From assembly GCF_011758765.1 (NCBI RefSeq), contig NZ_JAANOU010000001.1, forward strand, positions 2,976,001 to 3,040,000: DNA of 64,000 bases. The letters are read 5' to 3'. Origin of the DNA: Amycolatopsis viridis. Lineage in GTDB: Bacteria > Actinomycetota > Actinomycetes > Mycobacteriales > Pseudonocardiaceae. The position numbers and the translations under genes are program-made. Positions within the stretch are counted from its first letter, which is position 1. Every line of letters begins with the position of its first letter. Shown here in pieces: positions 15,976 to 23,969 of the stretch. The notes beneath the pieces are model-generated. The model saw only the letters and a list, made by a program, of their open reading frames with translations, was not told where the DNA came from and did no database searches.

Positions 15976-16836
15976 CTACAGGCCGAGCGCCGCCAGCGTG
16001 GCGGTGACCTCGCGCAGCGTGTCCCCGTCGAGTTCACGCAGTGGACGGGGCAGGACCCGGTTCCCGGTGAGGCCGGCACGGGTGGCCGCGGCGGCGAGGA
16101 CGCGGATGGTGCCGTAGCGGGCGAACACGTCCCACAGCGGCTGCAGCCGCTCCGACTCGCCCGGGTCCCGCATGATCGCCTGCGCGATGTGCGGGAACAG
16201 CCCGGCGACCGCGGAGTACCAGGCGTCGCAGCCCGCGGCCAGCCCGGTGGCGGCCAGTGCGTCACCGCTGACGCCGATGGTCACGGTGTCCGGGATCAGC
16301 GCCCGCAACCGGTCGATGCGGGCCGTCGCCTCAGCCGGGTCTGCGGGCACACCGGGGATCTTGATGGACGCCACGCCCGGCAGGCAGGCGATCCGGCCGT
16401 GCAGCTCGTCGCTGAAGCGGAAGTGGGTGGTGCGCGGGTTGTCGTACACGCACAGCGGCACCGACAGTTCGCGCGTGACCTCCTCGTAGAGTGCGTACAC
16501 CTCGTCGTCGTCGAGGACCTGGTAGCTCAGCGGTGCGAGCAGGACCGCGGCGACACCCGCGTTCTGGGCGTCCTCGGCCAGCGCGAGCACGTCCCGCGTG
16601 GCCAGCGCCCCGATGCCCGCCAGGACCGGGGTGCCGGCGGCCGCGTCGACGGCGATCTTCGCCGCCTCGGCCCGTTGCTGCCGCGTGAGGTACGGGGAGG
16701 CGCCGGTGGAGCCGAGGGCGCCGATCGAATCCACGCCGGCGTCCGCGAGCCGCGCGACGAGCCGCTCGTAGGCGGCCGTGTCGAGACTGTCGCCGGTGAC
16801 CGGGGTGAGGGGGAAGGCGGACAGGCCGGTGAACAT
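15976..16836 (-). CDS. DapA-family (DHDPS/NAL-type) aldolase/lyase
   Basis: This 286-residue TIM-barrel protein has the Schiff-base lysine K159 in ASIKIPG, the conserved Y131 in CVYDNPRTT and a GSTG phosphate/carboxylate loop at 42-45. These are the hallmarks of the class I aldolase family with dihydrodipicolinate synthase and N-acetylneuraminate lyase. The loop reads GSTGASPYL rather than the GTTGE of true DapA, so it is probably a catabolic 2-keto-3-deoxy acid or 4-hydroxy-2-oxo acid lyase. It lies downstream of and in the same direction as a LysR gene, which may regulate it. Confidence 0.8.
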   Translation of the reverse strand: MFTGLSAFPLTPVTGDSLDTAAYERLVARLADAGVDSIGALGSTGASPYLTRQQRAEAAKIAVDAAAGTPVLAGIGALATRDVLALAEDAQNAGVAAVLLAPLSYQVLDDDEVYALYEEVTRELSVPLCVYDNPRTTHFRFSDELHGRIACLPGVASIKIPGVPADPAEATARIDRLRALIPDTVTIGVSGDALAATGLAAGCDAWYSAVAGLFPHIAQAIMRDPGESERLQPLWDVFARYGTIRVLAAAATRAGLTGNRVLPRPLRELDGDTLREVTATLAALGL

Positions 16837-16952
16837 GGGCGTCCTCTCACAGGCGGATGGCGGTCCACCCCGGCGGGCGAGGCGGGTGCCGGTCAGGCAT
16901 CGCGTCCCACCCTAGCCACTGCAGCGGTGGGAGATCGGGTTTGCCACGTGCG

Positions 16953-17831
16953 TCAGCGCAGGCGGGCACGCGCGTGGTTGAGGAAGACCCGCGCCGCGGG
17001 GCTGACCGGGCCGTCGGCACGCCACAGCAGCGCCAGGCTGCCCCGCAGCGGCGGATCGGTGATCGCGACGGCGTGCAGGTCGGACCGCCCGGCGGGCACG
17101 GATGCCGGCAGGATCGCCACACCCAGCCCGCGGGCGGCGAGGTCGCCGAGGACGGTGGGGTGGCCGGCCTCGAACCCGATCCGCGGCGCGAAGCCACGCG
17201 CCGCGCACGCTTCGTCCAGGCGGGCCCGCAGCCCGGTGCCGGGTGGCAGGCTGACCAGCCGGCGGTCGCGCAGCGCCTCGAGCGGAACGCTGTCGCGCCC
17301 CGCCCACTCGTCGTCCTGGCCGACCGCCGCAACGATCGCCTCGTCGGTGAGGACCAGCACGTTCAGGCCGGGTGGCTGCTCGCCGGTGGCCAGGCTGGCG
17401 ATGGCGGCGTCGAGCCGGCCGCCGCGGACGTCGCCGGTCAGCTGCTCGGAGCGGGCCTCGACGAGCGTGATCTCCACGCCCGGGTAGGCGTCGTGGAACG
17501 CCGCGAGCAGGCCGGGCACGTCGAAGCTGTGCGAGGTGACCATGCCGAACGCGATCCGCCCCCGGACCAGGCCGCGGAACTCGTCGGCCACGAGCCGGGC
17601 CCCGGCGACCGCGGCCAGCGCGGCGCGGGCGTAGGGCAGGACGGCGGCACCGACCTCGGTCAGCCGCACGGTGCGCCCGGACCGGTCCAGCAGCTCATGG
17701 CCGAGCTCCCGTTCCAGCCGGCGGACCTGCGCCGACACCCCCGGCTGGGCCACGTGCACGCGTTCGGCGGCACGCGTGAAGTTGCCTTCCTCGGCGACGG
17801 TCACGAAGTACTCGAGCTGCCGCAGTTCCAT
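16953..17831 (-). CDS. LysR-family transcriptional regulator
   Basis: The 292-residue protein starts with the canonical LysR helix-turn-helix, MELRQLEYFVTVAEEGNFTRAAERVHVAQPGVSAQVRRLE (about 1-40), followed by a periplasmic-binding-like effector domain. The ATG at 17831 gives this exact family start; a longer frame to 17918 is unsupported. It is followed by the DapA-like gene on the same strand after 116 bp and is divergent from the NTF2-like gene at 17921, so either could be its target. Its effector is unknown. Confidence 0.88.
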   Translation of the reverse strand: MELRQLEYFVTVAEEGNFTRAAERVHVAQPGVSAQVRRLERELGHELLDRSGRTVRLTEVGAAVLPYARAALAAVAGARLVADEFRGLVRGRIAFGMVTSHSFDVPGLLAAFHDAYPGVEITLVEARSEQLTGDVRGGRLDAAIASLATGEQPPGLNVLVLTDEAIVAAVGQDDEWAGRDSVPLEALRDRRLVSLPPGTGLRARLDEACAARGFAPRIGFEAGHPTVLGDLAARGLGVAILPASVPAGRSDLHAVAITDPPLRGSLALLWRADGPVSPAARVFLNHARARLR

Positions 17832-17920
17832 AACCGCTGATTCTAGCGGCGAGACCGAGCAGCTCTTGGACTTCTCGTTCGAGCTGGGCGAACCTGGACG
17901 TGCTGGAAAGGAGAGCAACC

Positions 17921-18277
17921 ATGATCGAGAAGGCCACCAAGCCGGAAGACCTCGCCGTGATGTTCGTCGAGCGCGCCAACGCCCGCGACGCCGAGGCGCT
18001 GTCGGAGCTCTACGCCGAGGACGCCGTGCTGGCGTTCCCGCCCGGTTCGCAGACCGTGGGCCGGGACGCGATCCGGAAGGTGCTCGAGCAGATGCTGGAG
18101 CAGGCGGGCGAGTTCGTCGCCGAGGAACCGATGCCCACCGTCTACCACGGCGACCTCGCCCTGACTTCCACCCGTCCCGCGGACGGCACGGGTGGCCGGG
18201 TGCAGGTGGCGCGACGGCAACCGGACGGCACCTGGCTGCGGATCATCGACCGCCCGGAGATCCGCAGCCCGCGGTGA
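17921..18277 (+). CDS. NTF2-like (SnoaL/DUF4440-type) protein
   Basis: The 118-residue protein fits a single cone-shaped NTF2-like domain: an N-terminal helix (DLAVMFVERANARDAEALSELYAEDAVL), the substrate-cavity strand AFPPGSQTVGRDAIRKVLEQML and a C-terminal beta sheet with GRVQVARRQPDGTWLRIIDRPE. Such proteins act as small hydrolases, isomerases or ligand binders. The ATG at 17921 follows GGAAAGGAGAGCAACC. It is divergent from the LysR gene with an 89-bp gap, a typical arrangement for a LysR target. Confidence 0.8.
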   Translation: MIEKATKPEDLAVMFVERANARDAEALSELYAEDAVLAFPPGSQTVGRDAIRKVLEQMLEQAGEFVAEEPMPTVYHGDLALTSTRPADGTGGRVQVARRQPDGTWLRIIDRPEIRSPR

Positions 18278-18330
18278 CGCCTGCGGGCGGTGCACTAGGG
18301 TCTCGATGTCCGGCACGCCGAGGAGAGGAG

Positions 18331-18384
18331 GTGGGTCCCGTTTCCGCCGTCGTCATCCGGGTGCTCGCCTCCGATTGCCGGTGA
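18331..18384 (+). CDS. Possible 17-residue leader peptide
   Basis: A GTG at 18331 directly follows the very strong GAGGAGAGGAGG and opens a 17-codon frame, MGPVSAVVIRVLASDCR, that ends 36 bp before the methyltransferase start. The quality of the ribosome binding site for so short a frame suggests a translated leader, perhaps for attenuation or translational coupling. The alternative is that the purine run is incidental. There is no run of a single amino acid. Confidence 0.35.
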   Translation: MGPVSAVVIRVLASDCR

Positions 18385-18420
18385 GGTCCGAGCGCCCGTT
18401 CTCCCCGTGAAAGGCGCTCC

Positions 18421-19209
18421 ATGTCCACCGACACCGAAACCATCCTCGCCGGCCGGCTGCGGGCCGCCGGTTGCGTCTTCGCCGAAGACGAGGCCCGCCT
18501 CCTGCTGGCCGCCGCGCGCACGCCCGCCGAGCTCGAGGCCCTCACCGCCCGGCGGATCGACGGCGAACCCCTCGAGCAGGTCCTGGGCTGGGCTGCGTTC
18601 CGCGGTCTGCGGGTGCACGTCGAGCCCGGCGTGTTCGTGCCCCGGCGGCGCACCGAACTGCTCGTCGAGCAGGCGGCCCGGCTCGCCCCGGCCCGGGCGG
18701 TCGCCGTCGATCTGTGCTGCGGCTCCGGGGCGGTCGGCGCGGCGCTGGCCGCGGAAGCCGACCTCGCCGAGCTGCACGCCGCCGACCTCGACCCGGCGGC
18801 CGTGCGCTGCGCCCGCCACAACATCCCCGGCGAGGTCCACGAAGGCGACCTCTTCGACGCGTTGCCCGCGGAGCTGCGCGGCCGGGTGGACATCCTGGTC
18901 GCCAACGCCCCGTACGTGCCCAGCGACGCGGTCGGGCTGATGCCGCCGGAAGCCCGGCTGCACGAACCCCGGCTGGCGCTGGACGGCGGGGCCGACGGGC
19001 TCGACCTCGCGCGGCGGGTGATGGCCGGTGCGCCCGGCTGGCTCGCCCCGGGCGGGTGGGTGCTCGTCGAGACCAGCGAGCGCCAGGCGCCGGCGCTGCT
19101 GCGCGCCGCCAGTGGCGCGGGGCTCGCCGCGCAGGTCGTGAGCTCGGCGGAGCTGGACGCGACGGCCGTCGTGGGCCGCCTGGTCACTCGGGCTGACCGA
19201 GCGGGGTGA
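18421..19209 (+). CDS. PrmC/HemK-related N5-glutamine methyltransferase-like protein
   Basis: The 262-residue protein has the PrmC layout: an N-terminal helical domain (about 1-85) and a SAM-binding Rossmann domain with DLCCGSGAVG at 97-106. The catalytic N-P-P-Y motif is replaced by NAPY (162-165, VANAPYVPS), which is characteristic of the actinobacterial PrmC-related group rather than true PrmC. It may methylate Gln in a protein other than release factors or act on a small molecule. Its 3' end overlaps the convergent GntR gene by 26 bp. Confidence 0.8.
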   Translation: MSTDTETILAGRLRAAGCVFAEDEARLLLAAARTPAELEALTARRIDGEPLEQVLGWAAFRGLRVHVEPGVFVPRRRTELLVEQAARLAPARAVAVDLCCGSGAVGAALAAEADLAELHAADLDPAAVRCARHNIPGEVHEGDLFDALPAELRGRVDILVANAPYVPSDAVGLMPPEARLHEPRLALDGGADGLDLARRVMAGAPGWLAPGGWVLVETSERQAPALLRAASGAGLAAQVVSSAELDATAVVGRLVTRADRAG

Positions 19210-19891
19210 GGGTGACGGCGGTGCGGACGCCGCACAGGACGGGGTCGAGGTTGGCGACCGTGGCGGCGACGGCCGCGTCGGGATCCCGCCGTTCCAGCGC
19301 GTCCAGGAGGTCGGCGTGGGCGGGGGAGGAGTCCGGCAGGTGGGTTTCGTGACGCACCAGGTCGGTGAGGATTTCCCGCAGTACCGGCTCCGCGGCGGTG
19401 AACAGGGTCAGCAGCAGGGCGTTGCCGGACAGCTCGACGACCGCGCGGTGGAAGGCGAGGTCGGCGTCGACGAACACCGCCGGGTCGCTGTCCCGCTCGT
19501 CCTGACGTTTCCGCAGGTCCTCCCGCAGGCGCGCGACGTCCTCGGGCCGCACCCGCTGGGCGGCGAGCCGGGCGGCCTCCACCTCCAGCGCGCGGCGCAC
19601 CTCGTAGACCTCGAGCAGGCGGGCGCGGCGCACCAGCTGCCGCACATCACGGGTGGCGGGCGGCTCCCCGGTGGCGACGAAGGTGCCGGAGCCGTGGCGG
19701 ACGTCCAGCAGGCCGTCCTGAACCAGCAACCGGACCGCCTCGCGCACCGACGACCGTCCCACGCCGAACTCGGCCGCCAGCCGCACCTCGTTGGGCAGCC
19801 GGTCACCGGGCCGCCAGTCGCCGCGGCGCAGGCGCTGCCGCAGCAGGCCCGCCACCTGGGGCACTACCGGTCCACGCCGCAGCTCCGTCAC
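19184..19891 (-). CDS. GntR-family (FadR-type) transcriptional regulator
   Basis: This 235-residue regulator has an N-terminal GntR winged helix (about 10-75: LRRGDWRPGDRLPNEVRLAAEFGVGRSSVREAVRLL) and an all-helical FCD ligand domain. The FCD metal-type residues include D-x3-H in ADLAFHRAVVELSGN and a later H in SSPAHADLLDAL. FadR-type proteins usually sense carboxylic acids. It is not linked to an obvious metabolic operon, so its target is unclear. Confidence 0.85.
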   Translation of the reverse strand: MTELRRGPVVPQVAGLLRQRLRRGDWRPGDRLPNEVRLAAEFGVGRSSVREAVRLLVQDGLLDVRHGSGTFVATGEPPATRDVRQLVRRARLLEVYEVRRALEVEAARLAAQRVRPEDVARLREDLRKRQDERDSDPAVFVDADLAFHRAVVELSGNALLLTLFTAAEPVLREILTDLVRHETHLPDSSPAHADLLDALERRDPDAAVAATVANLDPVLCGVRTAVTLTPLGQPE

Positions 19892-19930
19892 GGCCGCACC
19901 GTAGCACCGCAGACGTCCGAGGACCGCCGG

Positions 19931-20419
19931 TCACAGGGCCTGGAGGTAGCGGTTCGTCATCACACCCTCGGCGAGGTGTGCCACCGGCCCGGCCAGCCGG
20001 GTCAGCAGCGACGCCGGCCGCGAGAAGGCGGTGATCCGGAAGGTCACGGTCCCGGCAAGACCGAGCTCCACCACGAAGGCTTCCTCGCCCGATTCGGGGT
20101 GCCCCGGCAGCGTCCCGTACCCGAATCCGCGCCGCCGGTCCTCGTCCAGCACGTAGACGACGCGGACCGGCGCGGTCATGCGCAGCGGGCGGGGTCCCAG
20201 CCGCAGGTGCGCGACCGCGCCCTCGGTGACGGTGTCGGCCGCGGTGTCCACCCGCAGCCCGGCGCGCTTCTGCACCTCCCAGTGCAGCAACGCGGCTGCC
20301 GCCTCCTCGAACCGGTCCCGCCCCTGGCCGAGCACGCGGTGCCGCCGCAGGTGGCGGTAGCCCGCCGGCAGTGCGCCGCGGGTACCGCCCACCTCGGCGT
20401 AGGTGAACTCCGGAGGCAT
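19931..20419 (-). CDS. DUF1990-family protein
   Basis: The 162-residue protein starts MPPEFTYAEVGGTRGALPAGYRHLRR and contains the family features F-E-x-A-x-x-x-L-x-x-W-E-V-Q-K-R-A-G and FGYGTLPGHPESGEEAFVVEL. It is probably a START/Bet v1-like ligand-binding fold of unknown ligand. The ATG at 20419 is the family start; a frame open to 20656 is the shadow of the cupin gene. It lies 16 bp downstream of the cupin stop in the same direction, so the two are likely co-transcribed. Confidence 0.75.
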   Translation of the reverse strand: MPPEFTYAEVGGTRGALPAGYRHLRRHRVLGQGRDRFEEAAAALLHWEVQKRAGLRVDTAADTVTEGAVAHLRLGPRPLRMTAPVRVVYVLDEDRRRGFGYGTLPGHPESGEEAFVVELGLAGTVTFRITAFSRPASLLTRLAGPVAHLAEGVMTNRYLQAL

Positions 20420-20435
20420 CACCCGACGATAACCC

Positions 20436-20771
20436 CTACCCCTCCGGGTAGAAGAGGAACAGCGTGCAGCCGCTGCTCGTCGCGGGGACGTGCCAGGTGC
20501 CGGCGGGGGCGTGCAGGAACGTGCCGGCGGGGTAGTCGCGGGCGCCGTCGTTGAACACGCCCGACACCACGTAGACCTCCTCCGGGCCGGGTTCGTGGAC
20601 GTCGCGGCGCGGCCAGGACGAGCCCGCGTCCATCTCCAGGATGTTGGCGTGCGCACCGTTCACGCCCTTCCACAGTGGACGCAGCCGGATCCCGGGGAAC
20701 ACGTCGACGACGGGTGCTTCACTGACGGAGACGGAGGTGTAGCCCTCCTGGTCGAGGATTTCGGGATGCAT
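20436..20771 (-). CDS. Small single-domain cupin
   Basis: The 111-residue protein is a one-domain beta barrel of ChrR/cupin_7 type with the motif HEPGPEEVYVVSGVFNDG followed by YPAGTFLHAPAGTWHVP. The histidines and glutamates could bind one divalent metal. The ATG at 20771 gives the conserved MHPEILDQEGYTSV start. It is divergent from the AraC-type regulator at 20842 (70-bp gap) and precedes the DUF1990 gene. The AraC protein probably controls this pair. Confidence 0.75.
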   Translation of the reverse strand: MHPEILDQEGYTSVSVSEAPVVDVFPGIRLRPLWKGVNGAHANILEMDAGSSWPRRDVHEPGPEEVYVVSGVFNDGARDYPAGTFLHAPAGTWHVPATSSGCTLFLFYPEG

Positions 20772-20841
20772 ACCCACACTGTGGCGTGGCAGGTCCGGCC
20801 GTCCCAGCGCCAGGAACGACACGATGGGGTACTTTCTTGCC

Positions 20842-21792
20842 ATGCATCGCGTGGTGGCCCTGGTGCGCCCCGTCCAGTCGACGTTCGAGCTCGGCTGCGC
20901 CTCCGAGGTCTTCGGGCTGGTGCGGCGCGGCATCCCGCAGCACTACCAGTTCGACGTCTGCACCGAGCACCCCGGCCCGGTGGCCACCACCGCCGGCTAC
21001 GCGATGCACGTGTCCCGCGGGCTGTCCGCGCTCGAGGACGCCGACACCGTCATCATCCCCGGCTGGTCCCCGGTGGAGGCACCGCTGTCCGGGCGAGTGC
21101 GCCGCGCGCTGCTGCGCGCACACGCCCGCGGGGCGCGGCTCGTCACGATCTGCGCCGGCGTGTTCGCCCTCGCGCGCACCGGGCTGCTCAACGGCCGCTC
21201 CGCCACCACCCACTGGGAGCGCGCCGACCAGCTGCAGCGGGAGTTCCCGCAGATCAAGGTCGAGCTGGACGTGCTCTACGTCGACCACGGCGACGTCGCC
21301 ACCAGCGCCGGTGCCGGGGCGGGCGTCGACCTGTGCCTGCACCTCGTCCGCAAGGACCACGGCGCCGAGTACGCGGCCCTGATCGCGCGCCACATGGTCA
21401 TGCCGCCGCACCGCGACGGCGGCCAGGCGCAGTTCGTGCCGCCCGCCCCGCCGGAGGACGACCTCGACGGGCTGCTGGAGTGGGCCGGCGAGCGCCTCGG
21501 CACGCCGTTGTCGGTCGCGGATCTGGCCGCGCACCTCAACGTCTCGCCACGCACGCTGGCCCGGCGCTTCGCCGAACAACTCGGCACCAGCCCCGGCGCC
21601 TGGCTGCTGTCGCGCCGGGTGGCCGAAGCCCGCGGCTTGCTGGAGGAGACCGAGCTGCCGGTGGAGGCCATCGCGGCCCGCGTCGGCCTCGTCTCCGCGG
21701 TCAACCTGCGCCGCCGCTTCCGCGCCCACGTCGGCACCACCCCTGGCGCCTACCGGCGGGCGTTCCGGGTCGCGTTCCGCGCGGCGTCCTGA
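20842..21792 (+). CDS. DJ-1/PfpI-AraC fusion regulator (GlxA-like)
   Basis: The 316-residue protein joins an N-terminal DJ-1/PfpI-like domain (about 1-185, nucleophile-elbow cysteine C104 in VTICAGVFALA) to a C-terminal AraC double helix-turn-helix (about 215-310: LSVADLAAHLNVSPRTLARRF and LPVEAIAARVGLVSAVNLRRRF). GlxA-type activators sense small amines or oxidised metabolites. The ATG at 20842 was chosen because homology begins at MHRVVALVRP; an ATG at 20824 is possible. It is divergent from the cupin/DUF1990 pair. Confidence 0.85.
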   Translation: MHRVVALVRPVQSTFELGCASEVFGLVRRGIPQHYQFDVCTEHPGPVATTAGYAMHVSRGLSALEDADTVIIPGWSPVEAPLSGRVRRALLRAHARGARLVTICAGVFALARTGLLNGRSATTHWERADQLQREFPQIKVELDVLYVDHGDVATSAGAGAGVDLCLHLVRKDHGAEYAALIARHMVMPPHRDGGQAQFVPPAPPEDDLDGLLEWAGERLGTPLSVADLAAHLNVSPRTLARRFAEQLGTSPGAWLLSRRVAEARGLLEETELPVEAIAARVGLVSAVNLRRRFRAHVGTTPGAYRRAFRVAFRAAS

Positions 21793-21852
21793 CGTTCCAG
21801 GAGTGGGACCGGAATACGCCAGAAGCGGTCCGCGGACTTCAGCAGTTGCTGG

Positions 21853-22090
21853 TCAGCCGCGTCGACGTGGGCCGGACAGCGTCTCGGTGGCCTCGTGCAC
21901 GGCGGCGGGGCCAGGTTTGACGTAGCGCCGGACTGACCGCACGGACCTGTGCCCGCTTTCGTCATGACGACGTTGGCGGAGACGTTGGCCTCGCCGAGAT
22001 GCGTGGCCGAGGAGGGCCGGAGCTGGTGTAGTCGGAGCCCGTCGGCGTCGTGGGCGAGCAGGATGCGGCCCGGGCGCGGCCGGTCTCCGG
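21853..22090 (-). pseudogene. Tyrosine recombinase (integrase) C-terminal relic
   Basis: Reading the minus strand from about 22055 gives LLAHDADGLRLHQLRPSSA and then THLGEANVSANVVMTK, followed after a 1-nt frameshift by HRSVRSVRRYVKPGPAAV and a stop at 21855-21853. These are integrase boxes: H-x-L-R for the catalytic His/Arg (here H-Q-L-R-P-S-S where H-S-S is expected), then the G-H-R-S and R-Y tyrosine region. The frameshift falls at the G/H of box III. The N-terminal half is missing. This fills most of the gene-free stretch 21793-22159. Confidence 0.65.
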
Positions 22091-22159
22091 GCAGATGTCC
22101 TTGGGGTCGGTGGTGGTCAGGCGGTGCGGGCCGGTGCTCCGACAGGAACCGTAGGTCGG

Positions 22160-22201
22160 CGCCATAACGACCCGGTACTCGAGTCCCGGGTCGTTATGGC
22201 G
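22160..22201. terminator. Perfect 16-bp inverted repeat
   Basis: CGCCATAACGACCCGG (22160-22175) pairs exactly with CCGGGTCGTTATGGCG (22186-22201) across a 10-nt loop containing CTCGAG. It overlaps the stop codon of the HxlR gene and so could terminate that transcript. It also borders the integrase relic, so a mobile-element end is an alternative reading. Confidence 0.55.
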
Positions 22202-22577
22202 TTGTTGACGGGCCGGTGAGTTCTGCTTGGTTGTCGGCTGCCCACTGCGCGAGCTGCGCCAGGGGCCCGTTCGCGAAAGACTCGCCGAGCGGGGTGAGCT
22301 GGTAGATCGCTCCGGTCTGCGGTGCCGGTCGCTCTGTATTGCGGGCTTTGGTGACGAGCCCGCACGCTTCGAGGCGTTGGAGCGCCTGTGTGAGGACCTT
22401 GTCGCTGACCCCTGCGACGCGGATGAGTAGCTCGTTACGTCGCGTTGGCCCCATGCGGAGGGCCGACAGGATGACCGAGTCCCAAGCGTGCCTGATGAGC
22501 TCAATCGCCGTGCGCACATGGCAGTCGGAAACGAAGGTTTGGCAGGACCCATCGATCACGAGCCGAGTCTCGCACAC
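22194..22577 (-). CDS. HxlR-family transcriptional regulator
   Basis: The protein (127 residues from the GTG at 22577) is a minimal HxlR winged helix. It has the family start CHVRTAIELIRHAWDSVILSALRMGPTRRNELLIRVAGVS, the recognition helix DKVLTQALQRLEACGLV and a C-terminal dimerisation helix. A TTG at 22589 lies inside the operator, so the GTG 4 codons later, with GGTAGG about 4 bp upstream, is preferred. It is divergent from the F420/NADPH-type dehydrogenase gene and probably represses it through the 22582-22597 palindrome in response to quinone or aldehyde stress. Confidence 0.8.
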   Translation of the reverse strand: MCETRLVIDGSCQTFVSDCHVRTAIELIRHAWDSVILSALRMGPTRRNELLIRVAGVSDKVLTQALQRLEACGLVTKARNTERPAPQTGAIYQLTPLGESFANGPLAQLAQWAADNQAELTGPSTTP

Positions 22578-22581
22578 GTCG

Positions 22582-22597
22582 CCTACCAAACGGTAGG
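22582..22597. promoter_or_regulatory. Palindromic operator between HxlR and oxidoreductase genes
   Basis: CCTACCAAACGGTAGG is a 6-bp perfect dyad with a 4-bp spacer, placed just upstream of the HxlR start and about 50 bp from the start of the divergent gene. The HxlR dimer is the obvious candidate to bind it. Confidence 0.55.
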
Positions 22598-22645
22598 AAC
22601 CTGGCTCGTAGCGTTCCCAAGGACACCTACCCGAAGGAGATCGTT

Positions 22646-23311
22646 GTGAACGTGGGCATCTTGGGCACCGGGAACCTGGCCGTGACGCTTGGCCGCGCGT
22701 GGGCGCTGGCCGGCCATTCGCTGTTGGTCACCGGGCGCAACCCGCTGCACGCCAGTGAGGCCGCCGCCCAGATGGGCGATGCGGCAAGTGCCGTCGACCC
22801 CGTCGACTTCGCGGGCAGGGCCGACGTGGTCGTAGCCGCGATCGCCTGGGAAGGGCTCGAGGGGGCCGTTTCTCTCGTCGGAGGTGCCCAGGGGTCCTTG
22901 GCCGGCAAGACCGTGATCGACTGCACCAATGCGGTGGACTATGCGACCGGTGAACTGAAGCCTGCGTCCGGCTCGGCGGCTGACCTCGTGGCTCGCTCGG
23001 CGCCCGGAGCGTCCGTGGTCAAGGCGCTCCACCTGTTCGCCGGAGCTTCCTGGCCCTACGTGGGACCGAAGGAGACGGCGCCGGTCGTGGCGATCTGCGG
23101 TGACGCGCAAAGTGCCCTTGATCTCGCCGCGGCGCTGATCGGGGACCTCGGCGGGCAGACCGCCGTGGTCGGAGGGCTCGCCAGCGCCCGGCAACTGGAG
23201 GAAGCCGCAGGATTCGTCATGCGGGTCGTGGCGGCGGGCCACAACCCGAGGCTCGCTGTGCCCGACGTGGACCCGGCGTCGCTCAGCGCAGCAGGCACCA
23301 CGAGCAACTGA
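22646..23311 (+). CDS. NADPH-dependent F420 reductase-like (CoF420_oxidored) protein
   Basis: The 221-residue protein opens with the Rossmann turn VGILGTGNLAVTLGRAWALAGH and keeps the NADP-phosphate contact TGRNP at about 31-35. Family landmarks include the KTVIDCTNAVDYATGEL strand and KALHLFAGASWPY. It is the NAD(P)-binding half shared by F420:NADP reductases and related dinucleotide-binding proteins. The GTG at 22646 follows GAAGGAGA. Its regulation by the divergent HxlR protein suggests a stress-induced redox role. A hairpin at 23328 ends the transcript. Confidence 0.8.
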   Translation: MNVGILGTGNLAVTLGRAWALAGHSLLVTGRNPLHASEAAAQMGDAASAVDPVDFAGRADVVVAAIAWEGLEGAVSLVGGAQGSLAGKTVIDCTNAVDYATGELKPASGSAADLVARSAPGASVVKALHLFAGASWPYVGPKETAPVVAICGDAQSALDLAAALIGDLGGQTAVVGGLASARQLEEAAGFVMRVVAAGHNPRLAVPDVDPASLSAAGTTSN

Positions 23312-23327
23312 GCCACCAGGACCGTGC

Positions 23328-23362
23328 GGAGAGGGCCTTGATCCGACGTCATGGCCCTCTCC
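23328..23362 (+). terminator. Hairpin terminator
   Basis: GGAGAGGGCC (23328-23337) pairs perfectly with GGCCCTCTCC (23353-23362) around a 15-nt loop, 16 bp after the preceding stop codon. Confidence 0.6.
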
Positions 23363-23433
23363 TCGCCGCTTATCTGGAAAGACTCACCGCAACGCTCCTC
23401 CGCGGGGTTGAGGGCCGATCCTTTCCGGCCCGT

Positions 23434-23775
23434 CTACATCCGCTCGTCGCGGGGGAGATGCGTGCTGTGCGCGTCGAACGCGCGCTGCCGCTCCCAGTCG
23501 CTCAGCAGGAACAGGAACGGACGGCCCGCGCACCGCGGGCACACCGTCGCGCACGCCACGTCGTAGCCGTCCGTCCGGGAGAACACCGACGTGACCACGC
23601 GCAGATCATCGGCGGCGCCGCAGCCCTCGCACTGCGTGCCGAGCGGGCAGTCCCGGTGCCCGGCCAGGCTCTCCCGCGGCGCGTCGAAGGCGAGGTTGTC
23701 CAGGTCGTCGGCGTCCTGCCACACCGGACGGTGCTCGCGGAGGCGCCGCAGGCGGCTGCGGAGCTTGGTCACCAT
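23434..23775 (-). CDS. Small putative zinc-binding protein of unknown function
   Basis: The 113-residue frame has a basic N-terminus (MVTKLRSRLRRLREHRPVW) and two Cys groups, CPLGTQCEGCG and CATVCPRC, that could form a zinc ribbon. The C-terminus is FLLSDWERQRAFDAHSTHLP. The regular codon bias supports a real gene. I do not recognise the family. It is convergent with the F420-reductase-like gene and divergent from the VOC gene at 23970. Confidence 0.6.
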   Translation of the reverse strand: MVTKLRSRLRRLREHRPVWQDADDLDNLAFDAPRESLAGHRDCPLGTQCEGCGAADDLRVVTSVFSRTDGYDVACATVCPRCAGRPFLFLLSDWERQRAFDAHSTHLPRDERM

Positions 23776-23969
23776 CGCGCTCGTCCCTTCCCGCCGTCGT
23801 CACGTCCGGTCCCATGGTCGACCGGCCGGCGACCGACGGCGGGCACAACACCCGGCCGTGCCGGCGAAACGACCTGACCGGGTGACCGCGGGACCAAATG
23901 CTCTGGCCCGGCTCAGGGCCCGTGGCTAGCGTCGGTTGTTCCCTCATCGGCCAACCGCAGGAGGCGGGA

